From NCBI RefSeq assembly GCF_017996735.1, contig NZ_JAGOGJ010000030.1, positions 1 through 60,168 on the forward strand: a DNA stretch of 60,168 nucleotides, in the 5' to 3' direction. The stretch is from Niveispirillum sp. Its GTDB lineage: Bacteria; Pseudomonadota; Alphaproteobacteria; Azospirillales; Azospirillaceae. Of the stretch, positions 24,746 to 32,641 are shown piece by piece (the stretch's first letter is position 1; each line of letters opens with the position of its first letter). The position numbers and the translations under genes are program-made. The notes under the pieces are model-generated. The model searched no databases, was not told where the DNA came from, and worked only from the letters and a program-made list of their open reading frames with translations.

Positions 24746-26095
24746 TCATGCCGCTGGCACGGTCAGCCGGGTCAGCCGGCCGATGGTTTCCAGCCTCTCC
24801 ACGGCATCGACCGCCGCGATCATCTCTCCCACCCGTTCGGCGCCCAGTACCGGATCGGCCAGGAGATGAACCTTCGCGTTCATTTCCGCGTTGGTCATGG
24901 GGTTGGCGATGGACCCTTTGGGATGATCGACCTGACTTTCCAGGCGGGCACCGCCATCGGTTTCCACTGTCAGGTGGCACGAAACGCCGCGCGGCAGCGT
25001 CTCGTCCGGCACGATCTCCAGAAGGTCGGACAGGCGCCGGATATCCGGATCACCCAGCTTCTCGTTCTGGTATTGCGGGAACAGGGCCGCCCCTTCGATC
25101 AGGGCCACCGCCACCGAATAGGGCAGGCTGACCTGCGCCTCGTGGTAGGTTTGGGGCCGTGTGTTCAGGTGGTAATGCGCCCAGGCCGGATGGCGGCGCA
25201 TCACCATGCGGCGCACGGAAGACACGGGTTCCGCCAGTTGCGCCCGTACGGCCAGCGCGCAATCGATCGCGTTATGGATGGGGCGGGCGCAGGAATAGGC
25301 CTTGTACTCGATATGGACGGGCCATTCGCTGCCCAGGCCACGGGTCAGGGCCGCGATGTCATGTTTGTCGCTGAAGGCCCGGCAGAAACCACGTTCCCCC
25401 TCGAAGATGGTGGCCGTTCCGGTAAAGCCCAGCTTCGCCATCTGCGCCGCCGTCACGCCGTTGCGGGCGGCGGGGCCGGGATTGAAGCGCTTCTGCATCG
25501 ACGGCCCGTACATCTCCATCAGGCCCGACGCCTGCGCCCCTGCCAGGCCAAGCGCCGACACCATCTGGTCGCGGTCCAGGCCCATCAGCCGGCCGGCGGC
25601 AACGGTGGCGCCGAACACGCCGCAGGTGGGCGTCGTGTGATAGCCCCGATCACGCAGGGAAAAATTGGTGGCGTCGCTGGCACGGGCCATCATGTCACAC
25701 CCGGCGGCCACAGCGGCGATGAAGGCTTCCCCGCTCGCCCCTTCCCGCTCGGCCGCGGCCAGTGCGGCGGAGACGACAGGCGGGCTGAAATGGAACAGGG
25801 CCAGGATATCAACATCGTCCAGTTCGATGGAATGCGAGGCGATGGCATTGGCCAGGGCCGCGTGTACCGCCGGCACCCGCCCGCCATGGCCGATGATGGT
25901 CGCTTCCTGCCTGCCACCGACCTCCAGGGCGAAACCGGCTGCCGCCTTGCCGCTGCCCGTGCGGCTGCCGCCCAGGGCCACACCCAGATAGTCACGGACC
26001 AGGGTTTTGCAGTCGGCGATCACGCCGGCCGGAATATCGGCCGGCTTCAGCGTGACGTAATGATGGGCCAGAATCTCGGCCGCTGTCTCTGTCAT
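24746..26095 (-). CDS. MmgE/PrpD family protein (2-methylcitrate dehydratase-like)
   Basis: 449 residues. The family is recognised by VRDYLGVALGGS at the N-terminus, ASHSIELDDVD with the conserved His-x6-Asp region, GLAGAQASGLMEMYGPSMQKRFNPGPAARNG and YKAYSCARPIHNAIDCAL. PrpD-type enzymes dehydrate 2-methylcitrate; relatives act on other tricarboxylic acids or are decarboxylases (cis-aconitate decarboxylase). It is the last gene of an operon with PrpF-like and isocitrate-lyase-like genes. The ATG at 26095 fits the family start and the spacing of 14 bp to the previous gene. Confidence 0.88.
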   Translation of the reverse strand: MTETAAEILAHHYVTLKPADIPAGVIADCKTLVRDYLGVALGGSRTGSGKAAAGFALEVGGRQEATIIGHGGRVPAVHAALANAIASHSIELDDVDILALFHFSPPVVSAALAAAEREGASGEAFIAAVAAGCDMMARASDATNFSLRDRGYHTTPTCGVFGATVAAGRLMGLDRDQMVSALGLAGAQASGLMEMYGPSMQKRFNPGPAARNGVTAAQMAKLGFTGTATIFEGERGFCRAFSDKHDIAALTRGLGSEWPVHIEYKAYSCARPIHNAIDCALAVRAQLAEPVSSVRRMVMRRHPAWAHYHLNTRPQTYHEAQVSLPYSVAVALIEGAALFPQYQNEKLGDPDIRRLSDLLEIVPDETLPRGVSCHLTVETDGGARLESQVDHPKGSIANPMTNAEMNAKVHLLADPVLGAERVGEMIAAVDAVERLETIGRLTRLTVPAA

Positions 26096-26109
26096 GGGAA
26101 CCCCTGAAC

Positions 26110-26943
26110 TCAATGGGAAGAATGGGGGAAGGTGCCGGGAGGGAACGGTTGCGGCGCCACGTCCAGGCGCACCGCGATCCCTTCCAGTTCGGGTGAGGGT
26201 GCCGGATACAGGCGCATCACCAGGGGATCATGGCCCGGAACGATGTGATCATTGCCGGGTGCCACGGCACACAACTTATCGAACCCTTCCAGCATCCGGC
26301 CGACATGGAAGGCCGTCGGAAAGGGATGCAGGCGGAGCAGGTTCTCGTAGAAATGCGAGACGTCGGAGGCCAGCACGACCCAGCCGCGCCGCGTGTGGAC
26401 CCGCACGAATTGCAGGCCGGCGCTGTGGCCCCCCGCCTCGTGCAACTGGATGCCGGGTGCCACCTCGCCATCGCCCCTATGGAACTGCACCCGCTGAGCG
26501 AAGTTCAGCCGTACCACCGCGCAGACATCCTCCACCTCGAACGAATGCGACAGTCGCGAGTAACGCATATAGGGCCCGGTCGCGAACTGCATCTCCGCTT
26601 CCTGCAAATGGAAACGCGCGGCCGGCAGCAGCCCGAAATTGCCGGCATGGTCGTAATGGAGATGGGTGATCACCACGTCACCCACCCGCGCCGGATCGAC
26701 ACCCAGGTTCTTCAGCGTATCGATGGGACAGCGCAGCCACGTGCGGCTTCGCTGCGCGGCCACCTCGGCATTGAAGCCGATATCAATCACCACGACCCGG
26801 TCACCACACACGGCCACCCAGACGAAATAATCCATGGGCATGGCGCCCTCGTGCGGGTCGCCGCCCATGAAATGGTTCCGGCGCTGCGCATCACGGGTGG
26901 CGTAGCGGATGGCGTAGAGGTCCCAGACGGGCAGGTCTTCCAT
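26110..26943 (-). CDS. Metallo-beta-lactamase-fold hydrolase, lactonase-like
   Basis: 277 residues. The dinuclear zinc motif THLHYDHAGN gives His94, His96, Asp98 and His99; GGHSAG, ASDVSHFYEN and VPGHDPLVM supply the other ligands. Spacing resembles N-acyl-homoserine lactonases of the AttM/AiiA group. In this operon, hydrolysis of a lactone intermediate (for example of a pyrone or muconolactone type) is more plausible than quorum quenching. It is 3 bp behind the isocitrate-lyase-like gene. Confidence 0.85.
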   Translation of the reverse strand: MEDLPVWDLYAIRYATRDAQRRNHFMGGDPHEGAMPMDYFVWVAVCGDRVVVIDIGFNAEVAAQRSRTWLRCPIDTLKNLGVDPARVGDVVITHLHYDHAGNFGLLPAARFHLQEAEMQFATGPYMRYSRLSHSFEVEDVCAVVRLNFAQRVQFHRGDGEVAPGIQLHEAGGHSAGLQFVRVHTRRGWVVLASDVSHFYENLLRLHPFPTAFHVGRMLEGFDKLCAVAPGNDHIVPGHDPLVMRLYPAPSPELEGIAVRLDVAPQPFPPGTFPHSSH

Positions 26944-26946
26944 GGC

Positions 26947-27825
26947 TCAGCCCTCCCCGGCGGCGCTGACATAGCGCCGTTCGGCATCGTCCAGCATGTC
27001 CTTGCGCGTCACCCGGGCCCGTTCCCCCATGGTGATCATCTTGTCCAGGATGGCCTTGCTGTCGCCATGCTGCTTCAGATGCGCCAGACTGCCCTGGACG
27101 GCCTTGACGGAACTGTGCAGCACCAGATTGGCGTAGAGCACCAGCTTGAAGCCGATCTCCTTCAAATCCGCTGCCGGCAGCATGGGTGTCTTTCCGCCTT
27201 CCACAATATTGGCGATCTTCGGTCCCGGCAGGCGGCGGCACAGTTCCACCATCTGCGCGCGGTCACGCGGCGCCTCGACGAACAGCATATCGGCCCCAGC
27301 GGCGGCGAAGGCTTCTGCCCGGCGCATCGCCTCCTCGAACCCGCCGACGGCGATGGCGTCTGTACGGGCGATGATCAGCATGTCGTCGCTGCCCCTGGCC
27401 TCGACCGCGGCGCGGATTTTCAGCACTGCCTCCTCGAACCCGATCAGCGACTTGCCCTCGAAATGCCCGCATTTCTTGGGGATCACCTGATCCTCCACCT
27501 GGATGGCAGCGGCCCCGGCCTGAATGAATTCCCGCACCGTGCGCATCAGGTTCACGGCATTGCCGAAGCCGGTGTCGACATCGGCAATGACCGGCACCTC
27601 CACGGCGGACGTCATCTTGCGCACCTGGTCCAGGATCTCATTCATGGTGACCAGGCCATGATCGGCCAGCGCCAGTTGCGAGTTGGAAATGCCAGCCCCC
27701 GTGGCATAGACCACCGGAAAACCCGCCAGTTCGACCAGCCGGGCCGTCAGACCATCATAGGCGCCGGGCGCGATCAGCAGATCGTCGGCGGCCAGCAGGC
27801 GGCGCAATGCGGTTGCCGTCTTCAT
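26947..27825 (-). CDS. Isocitrate lyase/PEP mutase superfamily, methylisocitrate-lyase-like
   Basis: 292 residues. ADVDTGFGNAVNLMRTV holds the Mg-binding acidic residues and KKCGHFEGK carries the catalytic Cys119 typical of lyases of this superfamily and absent from PEP mutases. RTDAIAVGGFEEAMRRA continues the pattern. A C-C lyase forming pyruvate or a related acid, as in methylisocitrate or 2,3-dimethylmalate lyases, is expected. The ATG at 27825 follows AGGTAGGAAAC. Neighbours are PrpF-like (13 bp upstream) and a lactonase-like gene. Confidence 0.88.
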   Translation of the reverse strand: MKTATALRRLLAADDLLIAPGAYDGLTARLVELAGFPVVYATGAGISNSQLALADHGLVTMNEILDQVRKMTSAVEVPVIADVDTGFGNAVNLMRTVREFIQAGAAAIQVEDQVIPKKCGHFEGKSLIGFEEAVLKIRAAVEARGSDDMLIIARTDAIAVGGFEEAMRRAEAFAAAGADMLFVEAPRDRAQMVELCRRLPGPKIANIVEGGKTPMLPAADLKEIGFKLVLYANLVLHSSVKAVQGSLAHLKQHGDSKAILDKMITMGERARVTRKDMLDDAERRYVSAAGEG

Positions 27826-27838
27826 GTTTCCTACCTCA

Positions 27839-29008
27839 TTACGTAGCCGGGACGAAGGCGCGACCTTCCAGGATGCGCCGGGCCGTGCGGCCCAAGGTGG
27901 CGCGGTGTACCTGCCAGCCATTCTCAAGGCGACCAACGATCGTTTCGGTTTCGATCATACCGGCCGGATGCCCGATCCGCACGGTCGGGCCATTGGCCCT
28001 GCGGGCGTATTGATGCACGATGGTGCCGTCCAGCCGCGCGGCCACACCGGTGCAGACCGTGCTGGTCCCGGCGTAGGTCTTGTGCATCTGCTGCATGAAC
28101 ATCAGACGGGAGACCAGATCGACCTCTCCCGCCCCGACCACACGTCCCGTCAGATCGTCGGTATAATCCGCCGGGGCGGAAATGATGCCCAGCAGCGGCG
28201 TGGCCGGGCTGAGTACCGCCGAACGCGATGGATCGGGGATCATGCCCATGCGGTGGGCGGCCACCCCCCGGATCCGTTCCAGCAGCGCGCGTAGTTGCGG
28301 CTGCCTGTCGATCTCCGCCGCTGATTCCGTGCCGGCCAGACCCAGGGAAGCGGCGCGCACGAAGACATGGGCGTTGCCGATATCCACCAGCGATGCCTCA
28401 ATCTCCCCGAAGCCCGGTATATCCAGCCGGTCGACCGGATTGCCCGTGGGCAGCAGGGCGCCTGTGGCGGCCCCGGCCGTGTCGGCGAAATCGATCAGGA
28501 TACGTGCACCCGTGCCCGGCACACCCGGCACGACATACCCCCCAACCTCCACCACCCGCCCGGCGGCCACCGGCACCTCGATGGTCAGCATGCGGCGCAG
28601 GTTGGTGTTGAAGGCCCGCACGATCGTGACCGGCTCCGTGGCCCGCACCATACCTTCCTGGATGGCGAAGGCCCCGACGGCGGCGGAGATATTGCCGCAC
28701 AGGCTGTGCCAGTCGATCTCCGGCCGTTCGATCTCCACCTGCCCGAACGTGTAGGTCAGGTGGGCACCGGTGGCGCGGGGCTCATCCTCCGGCGGCGGGC
28801 CGATGATGGCCAGCTTGCTGGTCAGCGGATCGGCCCCGGCGATGCCGTCGATTTGCCGCCGGTCCGGCGACCCGAATATCTTCAGGATCACCCGCGTCCG
28901 TTCCGCCGCATCGACCGGCAGGTCGGCTTCGCGCAGGAAGACCGCCCGGCTGGTTCCACCGCGCATGACGACGCAGCGAATGCCCTCTGGTGACGTACAG
29001 GAAACCAT
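27839..29008 (-). CDS. PrpF-family protein (aconitate isomerase / 4-oxalomesaconate tautomerase type)
   Basis: 389 residues. CVVMRGGTSRAVFL is the N-terminal signature of PrpF, HSLCGNISAAVGAFAI the middle signature and MQQMHKTYAGTSTVCTGVAA a late block. Members isomerise double bonds in tricarboxylic acids: trans-aconitates with PrpF, or 4-oxalomesaconate with GalD in the gallate pathway. First gene of the operon ending with MmgE/PrpD. The ATG at 29008 has GGGGAGAAG just upstream. In this setting either role is possible, and the presence of LigB-type genes favours an oxalomesaconate-like substrate. Confidence 0.87.
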   Translation of the reverse strand: MVSCTSPEGIRCVVMRGGTSRAVFLREADLPVDAAERTRVILKIFGSPDRRQIDGIAGADPLTSKLAIIGPPPEDEPRATGAHLTYTFGQVEIERPEIDWHSLCGNISAAVGAFAIQEGMVRATEPVTIVRAFNTNLRRMLTIEVPVAAGRVVEVGGYVVPGVPGTGARILIDFADTAGAATGALLPTGNPVDRLDIPGFGEIEASLVDIGNAHVFVRAASLGLAGTESAAEIDRQPQLRALLERIRGVAAHRMGMIPDPSRSAVLSPATPLLGIISAPADYTDDLTGRVVGAGEVDLVSRLMFMQQMHKTYAGTSTVCTGVAARLDGTIVHQYARRANGPTVRIGHPAGMIETETIVGRLENGWQVHRATLGRTARRILEGRAFVPAT

Positions 29009-29196
29009 CTTCTCCCCAGCCACGCTTGTTCTTGCCGTTTGTTGCCAAAGGGTATGAACAGCGGCAGAGGCCCCGTACAATCACATGTCGTTGTGGAGTA
29101 TGAACCAAACAGCATAGTCGGATACGCATCCCGATGCTGATTTGTGCGCCAAATCCGCTATCGATAGCCCCACGACATTTATTGGGGAGGACGGGA

Positions 29197-30093
29197 ATGA
29201 CCCGCAGCATCATCGGCTTCATCGGGCTTGGCGTGATGGGGGAACCCATGTGCCGCCATCTGGCCGACAAGAGCGGCGCCGCCGTGCTGGGTTTCGATCT
29301 GTCGGATGAACCGCTGGCCCGGCTGGCGGCACATGGCGTGGAACGCGCAGCCTCGGTCGCCGACCTGTTCGCGCGCGCCGATATCATTTTGGTATCCCTG
29401 CCCAGCGGGCGGCATCTGGAAGGGCTGTGCGATGGCCCCGACGGTGCCCTGGCCCAGTCCCGCGCCGGCCAGATCTTCATCGACCTGGGGACCAGCCCAC
29501 TGGACCTGACGCGAAGGCTGGCTGCGGATTTCGCCGCACGGGGCGTGCGCTATGCCGACGCGCCCGTCGCCCGCACTCGTGCGGCGGCGGAGGCCGGGAC
29601 CCTGGCCCTGACCGTGGGCGGTCCGGCAGACCTGTTCGCCGCCATCGAACCGCTGTTGCGCTGCTTTGCGTCGGAAGTGACGCATTGCGGCCCGGTGGGG
29701 GCCGGCCAGATCGTGAAAATCCTGAACAATATGGTGGTGGTGGGCACCGTGGTCGCCCTATCTGAGGCGGCGTCCATCGCCAAGGCGGCGGGTATTGAAA
29801 CCAAGGCCCTGTTCGAGACCTTCGCCAAGGCCTCGGCCGACAGTTTCGCGCTGCGCAATCACGGGCTGAAATCGGTCGCCGCAGGGGAATTCCCCGAACG
29901 GGTCTTCTCCACCGATTATATGCTGAAGGACATGGGCTATGCGCTGCGCATGGCCGCCGATGGCGGGATAGAGGCCCGTGGCGCTGACTACGGTCGCGAA
30001 CTGCTGGAACGGGCGTCGGCGGCCGGCCATGGCGGCGCCTACTGGCCCGTGATCTCCACCCTTCTGCGCCCAGATGGCAGTGATCCGGCTTAA
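29197..30093 (+). CDS. NAD(P)-dependent 3-hydroxyisobutyrate-dehydrogenase-like enzyme
   Basis: 298 residues. The N-terminal cofactor motif is GFIGLGVMGEPMCRHL, DAPVARTRAAAEAGTLAL is the substrate loop and GAGQIVKILNN carries the catalytic lysine. In classical family members the loop reads DAPVSGG; here the two glycines are RT, suggesting a shifted substrate range. GGGGAGG lies 6 bp before ATG 29197. It is monocistronic, divergent from the PrpF operon and convergent with the aldolase at 30128. Confidence 0.88.
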   Translation: MTRSIIGFIGLGVMGEPMCRHLADKSGAAVLGFDLSDEPLARLAAHGVERAASVADLFARADIILVSLPSGRHLEGLCDGPDGALAQSRAGQIFIDLGTSPLDLTRRLAADFAARGVRYADAPVARTRAAAEAGTLALTVGGPADLFAAIEPLLRCFASEVTHCGPVGAGQIVKILNNMVVVGTVVALSEAASIAKAAGIETKALFETFAKASADSFALRNHGLKSVAAGEFPERVFSTDYMLKDMGYALRMAADGGIEARGADYGRELLERASAAGHGGAYWPVISTLLRPDGSDPA

Positions 30094-30127
30094 TGGCGGG
30101 GGGGGCGCCCAGCGGCACCCCGTCCCT

Positions 30128-30910
30128 TCAGTTTGCCAGCAGCGCGTCCCGCGTCCGTACCACCAGATCGCGGGCAGCTTGGGCGAAGATCGTCGTATCG
30201 GCACTGACCATGACATAGGCATAGCCGCGCTCCCGCCGCTCCACGACCTGGGCCGGGGTCTGCACCGCCGTGCCCACGGGGATGCCGCGCGCGCGCGCCG
30301 CCGCCAGCACCTTCTCCTCGGCGGCCTTGAGCGTCGGGTGGGTGGCGGGCAGTCCGGAACTCATGCACAGGTCGCCAAAGCCGATGAAGGCGGCGTTGAG
30401 TGCGGGAGCCTTGTCCAGGATGGCTTCAATATTCTCCAGCGCCGTCAGATCCTCAAGCTGCACCCCGCGCAGAATGTGGTTGCGGCCATGGTCCAGATAT
30501 TCATCGACACTATCCAGCCCCCAGCGTGCGGCGCGCGACGTATAGCCCATGCCGCGGGTGCCCAGCGGCGGAAAGGCCATGGCCGCCGTCACCTCCGCCG
30601 CGATTTCCGGCGTTTCGACGCGCGGCGTCAGGATGCCGTCAACGCCCGCATCCAGCAGGCGCTGCGTGGCGCTGCTGCTGCGGTCGGGCGCGCGGACCAG
30701 GGCGGCCATGCCGGTGGATTGCGCCTGGGCGATGGCGGCGCCGGCTGTCTGGAAGCTGTGCGGGGCGTGTTCCATGTCGATGACGACGAAGTCGAAACCG
30801 ACATGGCCCAGCAGTTCCACGGTCTCCAGCGACGGTATCTTCGCCCAGGTGCCGATCAGGAACGCATCCTTCGCCCGCAGGCGTTCCATGATGCTGCTGC
30901 GCTTGGCCAA
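30128..30910 (-). CDS. HpcH/HpaI-type class II aldolase (paralogue 2)
   Basis: 260 residues. VVIDMEHAPHS has the active-site His, LVRAPD the arginine, and AFIGFGDLCMSSGLP the metal-binding Asp. It should cleave or form 2-oxo-4-hydroxy acids. A TTG start at 30910 is preferred because AGGGAGAG lies 5 bp upstream; an ATG at 30889 has no site. It resembles the aldolase at 3183 in motifs, and both lie near a member of the same cupin-like family. Confidence 0.85.
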   Translation of the reverse strand: MAKRSSIMERLRAKDAFLIGTWAKIPSLETVELLGHVGFDFVVIDMEHAPHSFQTAGAAIAQAQSTGMAALVRAPDRSSSATQRLLDAGVDGILTPRVETPEIAAEVTAAMAFPPLGTRGMGYTSRAARWGLDSVDEYLDHGRNHILRGVQLEDLTALENIEAILDKAPALNAAFIGFGDLCMSSGLPATHPTLKAAEEKVLAAARARGIPVGTAVQTPAQVVERRERGYAYVMVSADTTIFAQAARDLVVRTRDALLAN

Positions 30911-31026
30911 TTGTCTCTCCCTTGGTTTCATGGACTGGTAGTGGCTTGAATGGGGATCGGCGGACCCGCCAATCACGATTGGGCATGGAGGATGCCGGAA
31001 TGGAATGATCGCCGCTGTTATTGGAG

Positions 31027-31046
31027 TGCCATTGTTCAGCATGGCA
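31027..31046 (+). promoter_or_regulatory. Inverted repeat between the divergent aldolase and SnoaL-like genes
   Basis: TGCCAT (31027-31032) and ATGGCA (31041-31046) with an 8-bp spacer form a perfect operator-like repeat in the 257-bp divergent region. It is a possible site for one of the LysR or MarR regulators, without further support. Confidence 0.35.
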
Positions 31047-31167
31047 TGACAACCTGTCGATGCCGTACCGATTGCCCGACCACTCAAGCCGTTTTATGGG
31101 TGCAGGGCTTATCCGAAGCCGGGCAGGCCCGGCCTGTCCCCACAAAATCTCAACCGGGAGCATCCCC

Positions 31168-31623
31168 ATGAACGCCCAGGAACGTATCGCCCTTTCGCAA
31201 ATCCTGCATCAGAACGCCATCGATTACTGGTACGACGTCGATCACAATTGGGGCCGCAACGTCGCCCGTTTCTTCGTGGATGATGCCGTTTTCGACGGGA
31301 TGCAGGGCATTGAGGCCATCAAGAAATTCTATGCCTGGCGTGAGGGACGCGGTGCGCGCGTGGCGCGGCACCTGATTGCGAATTTCCACGCGGAAATCCT
31401 GTCCCCGACCGAGGTCAAGACCACCTATATCCTGACCATCTATGCCCATGACGGCGTCGCCCCCATGCCGATGGTGGAACCGATGGTGATCTCCGATCAG
31501 GTCGATCATTGCGTTTTGTGCCCGGACGGGGTCTGGCGCTACAAGTCACGCGACCTGCGTGGCCTTTTCAAGTCAGAGTACCCGGCCACCAAGCCGCCGG
31601 CGGACCTGCTGGCCAAGGCGTGA
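31168..31623 (+). CDS. SnoaL-like / NTF2-fold small protein
   Basis: 151 residues. The pattern of an N-terminal helix, RNVARFFVDDAVFDGMQGIEAIKKFYAWREGRG and a hydrophobic strand set VKTTYILTIYAHDG is that of SnoaL-like/NTF2 domains, which also cover small subunits of ring dioxygenases. No cofactor motif is visible. It is monocistronic; CGGGAG precedes the ATG at 31168. It may be an isomerase, hydratase or dehydratase for a small acid; not decidable. Confidence 0.7.
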   Translation: MNAQERIALSQILHQNAIDYWYDVDHNWGRNVARFFVDDAVFDGMQGIEAIKKFYAWREGRGARVARHLIANFHAEILSPTEVKTTYILTIYAHDGVAPMPMVEPMVISDQVDHCVLCPDGVWRYKSRDLRGLFKSEYPATKPPADLLAKA

Positions 31624-31631
31624 AACGCAAT

Positions 31632-31665
31632 GCGATGGGGCGGCTCCTGAGGTCCGCCCCATCGC
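31632..31665. terminator. Perfect 12-bp hairpin, bidirectional terminator
   Basis: GCGATGGGGCGG (31632-31643) and CCGCCCCATCGC (31654-31665) pair completely with a 10-nt loop, between the convergent genes at 31168 and 31680. A T-run is missing on both sides. Confidence 0.7.
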
Positions 31666-31679
31666 CGCAACGGCCACCC

Positions 31680-32582
31680 TCACGCCACGGGCATCGGATA
31701 ATCATCCGCGTTCAGCACCCAGCCCTTCTCCGAGAAATCGACACGCGGCGGGCTGAAAATATCGATCAACTGGCAGGGGGCCGGGGGTAGCGACTGTGAC
31801 GTGTGGATGGCCGGCGGCGGGATCACCGTCATGGACGGCGCCCGGCAGAACAGTTCGGCATCCTTGCGCCAGATCGCCTTGTTCGCCGTCCAGGGCCAAC
31901 GGATATAGTGGATATAATCGCCCAGCAGCGACAGCGAACATTGCTCGAAATCATCATGATGGTGGGGCGACATCTTGTTGGGGTCGCGCGGCTCCAGGGC
32001 TGGCGGCATGACGTTCACCATCATGTTGGTGGAGCGGTAGATGCGGCCGAACCGGCCCGGCACGTCGGGCGGGTCCATGGGATAGACCCGCAGTTTGAAG
32101 CCGCCCACCGGATCTGGCCAGGCCCGGAACGGCGGGATATTTGGATGCGCCGCCGCGTAGGATTCACGATTGTGGCATAGCGCCACAAGTTCGGGGGACT
32201 GGGTGCTGAACAGCCGGATGATCACCCCCCCCGCCTTCACGCGCACAGCGCTGCGGCCCGGCGGGATGATGGCGAGCTTGTGGGCCACGTCAATGGCGCT
32301 GCCGGCGTCCGTATCGATATCGATCCGCACATCCTCGCGCGGCAGGAACAACATATATTCGTCCGGCTGGCTACTGCGCTCCAGCATGGCGCCCGTGTCT
32401 GCCTCCGTATAGGCGACGATGAAGTTCTGGCCCCTGCCATACCATGTCCGGTAGCCCGCTCCGGTGTCCGATGGTGGCACCTCATGAAACTCAATCATAT
32501 CGGCATCGGCGTAATCGGTCACGGGCACCTTGGCACGAGGCGCCGATGCCAGGGTCGAACGAAGATCGGAACTGTCATACAT
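31680..32582 (-). CDS. Cupin-like protein of unknown function (paralogue 2)
   Basis: 300 residues, clearly the same family as the protein at 3965. Shared blocks are GRIYRSTNMMVNV, SPHHHDDFEQCSLSLLGDY with three consecutive histidines and the Glu expected of a metal-binding cupin, VIPPPAIHTSQ, and the C-terminal NADDYP. The ATG at 32582 follows AAGGA. It is downstream of the MFS and amidohydrolase genes in a minus-strand operon. Function not known; a metal-dependent isomerase or oxygenase is inferred. Confidence 0.65.
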   Translation of the reverse strand: MYDSSDLRSTLASAPRAKVPVTDYADADMIEFHEVPPSDTGAGYRTWYGRGQNFIVAYTEADTGAMLERSSQPDEYMLFLPREDVRIDIDTDAGSAIDVAHKLAIIPPGRSAVRVKAGGVIIRLFSTQSPELVALCHNRESYAAAHPNIPPFRAWPDPVGGFKLRVYPMDPPDVPGRFGRIYRSTNMMVNVMPPALEPRDPNKMSPHHHDDFEQCSLSLLGDYIHYIRWPWTANKAIWRKDAELFCRAPSMTVIPPPAIHTSQSLPPAPCQLIDIFSPPRVDFSEKGWVLNADDYPMPVA

Positions 32583-32641
32583 GGTCCGTTTCCTTGATCC
32601 GGGGCGGGCCGAGACCCGCGATTGACGATAGCGGGTTTCGC

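Noticed and set aside
26110..26943. Quorum-quenching AHL lactonase role for the metallo-beta-lactamase-fold protein
   Set aside because: The motif fits lactonases in general, but the gene lies inside a carboxylic-acid operon with 3-14 bp gaps and no quorum-sensing gene is near.
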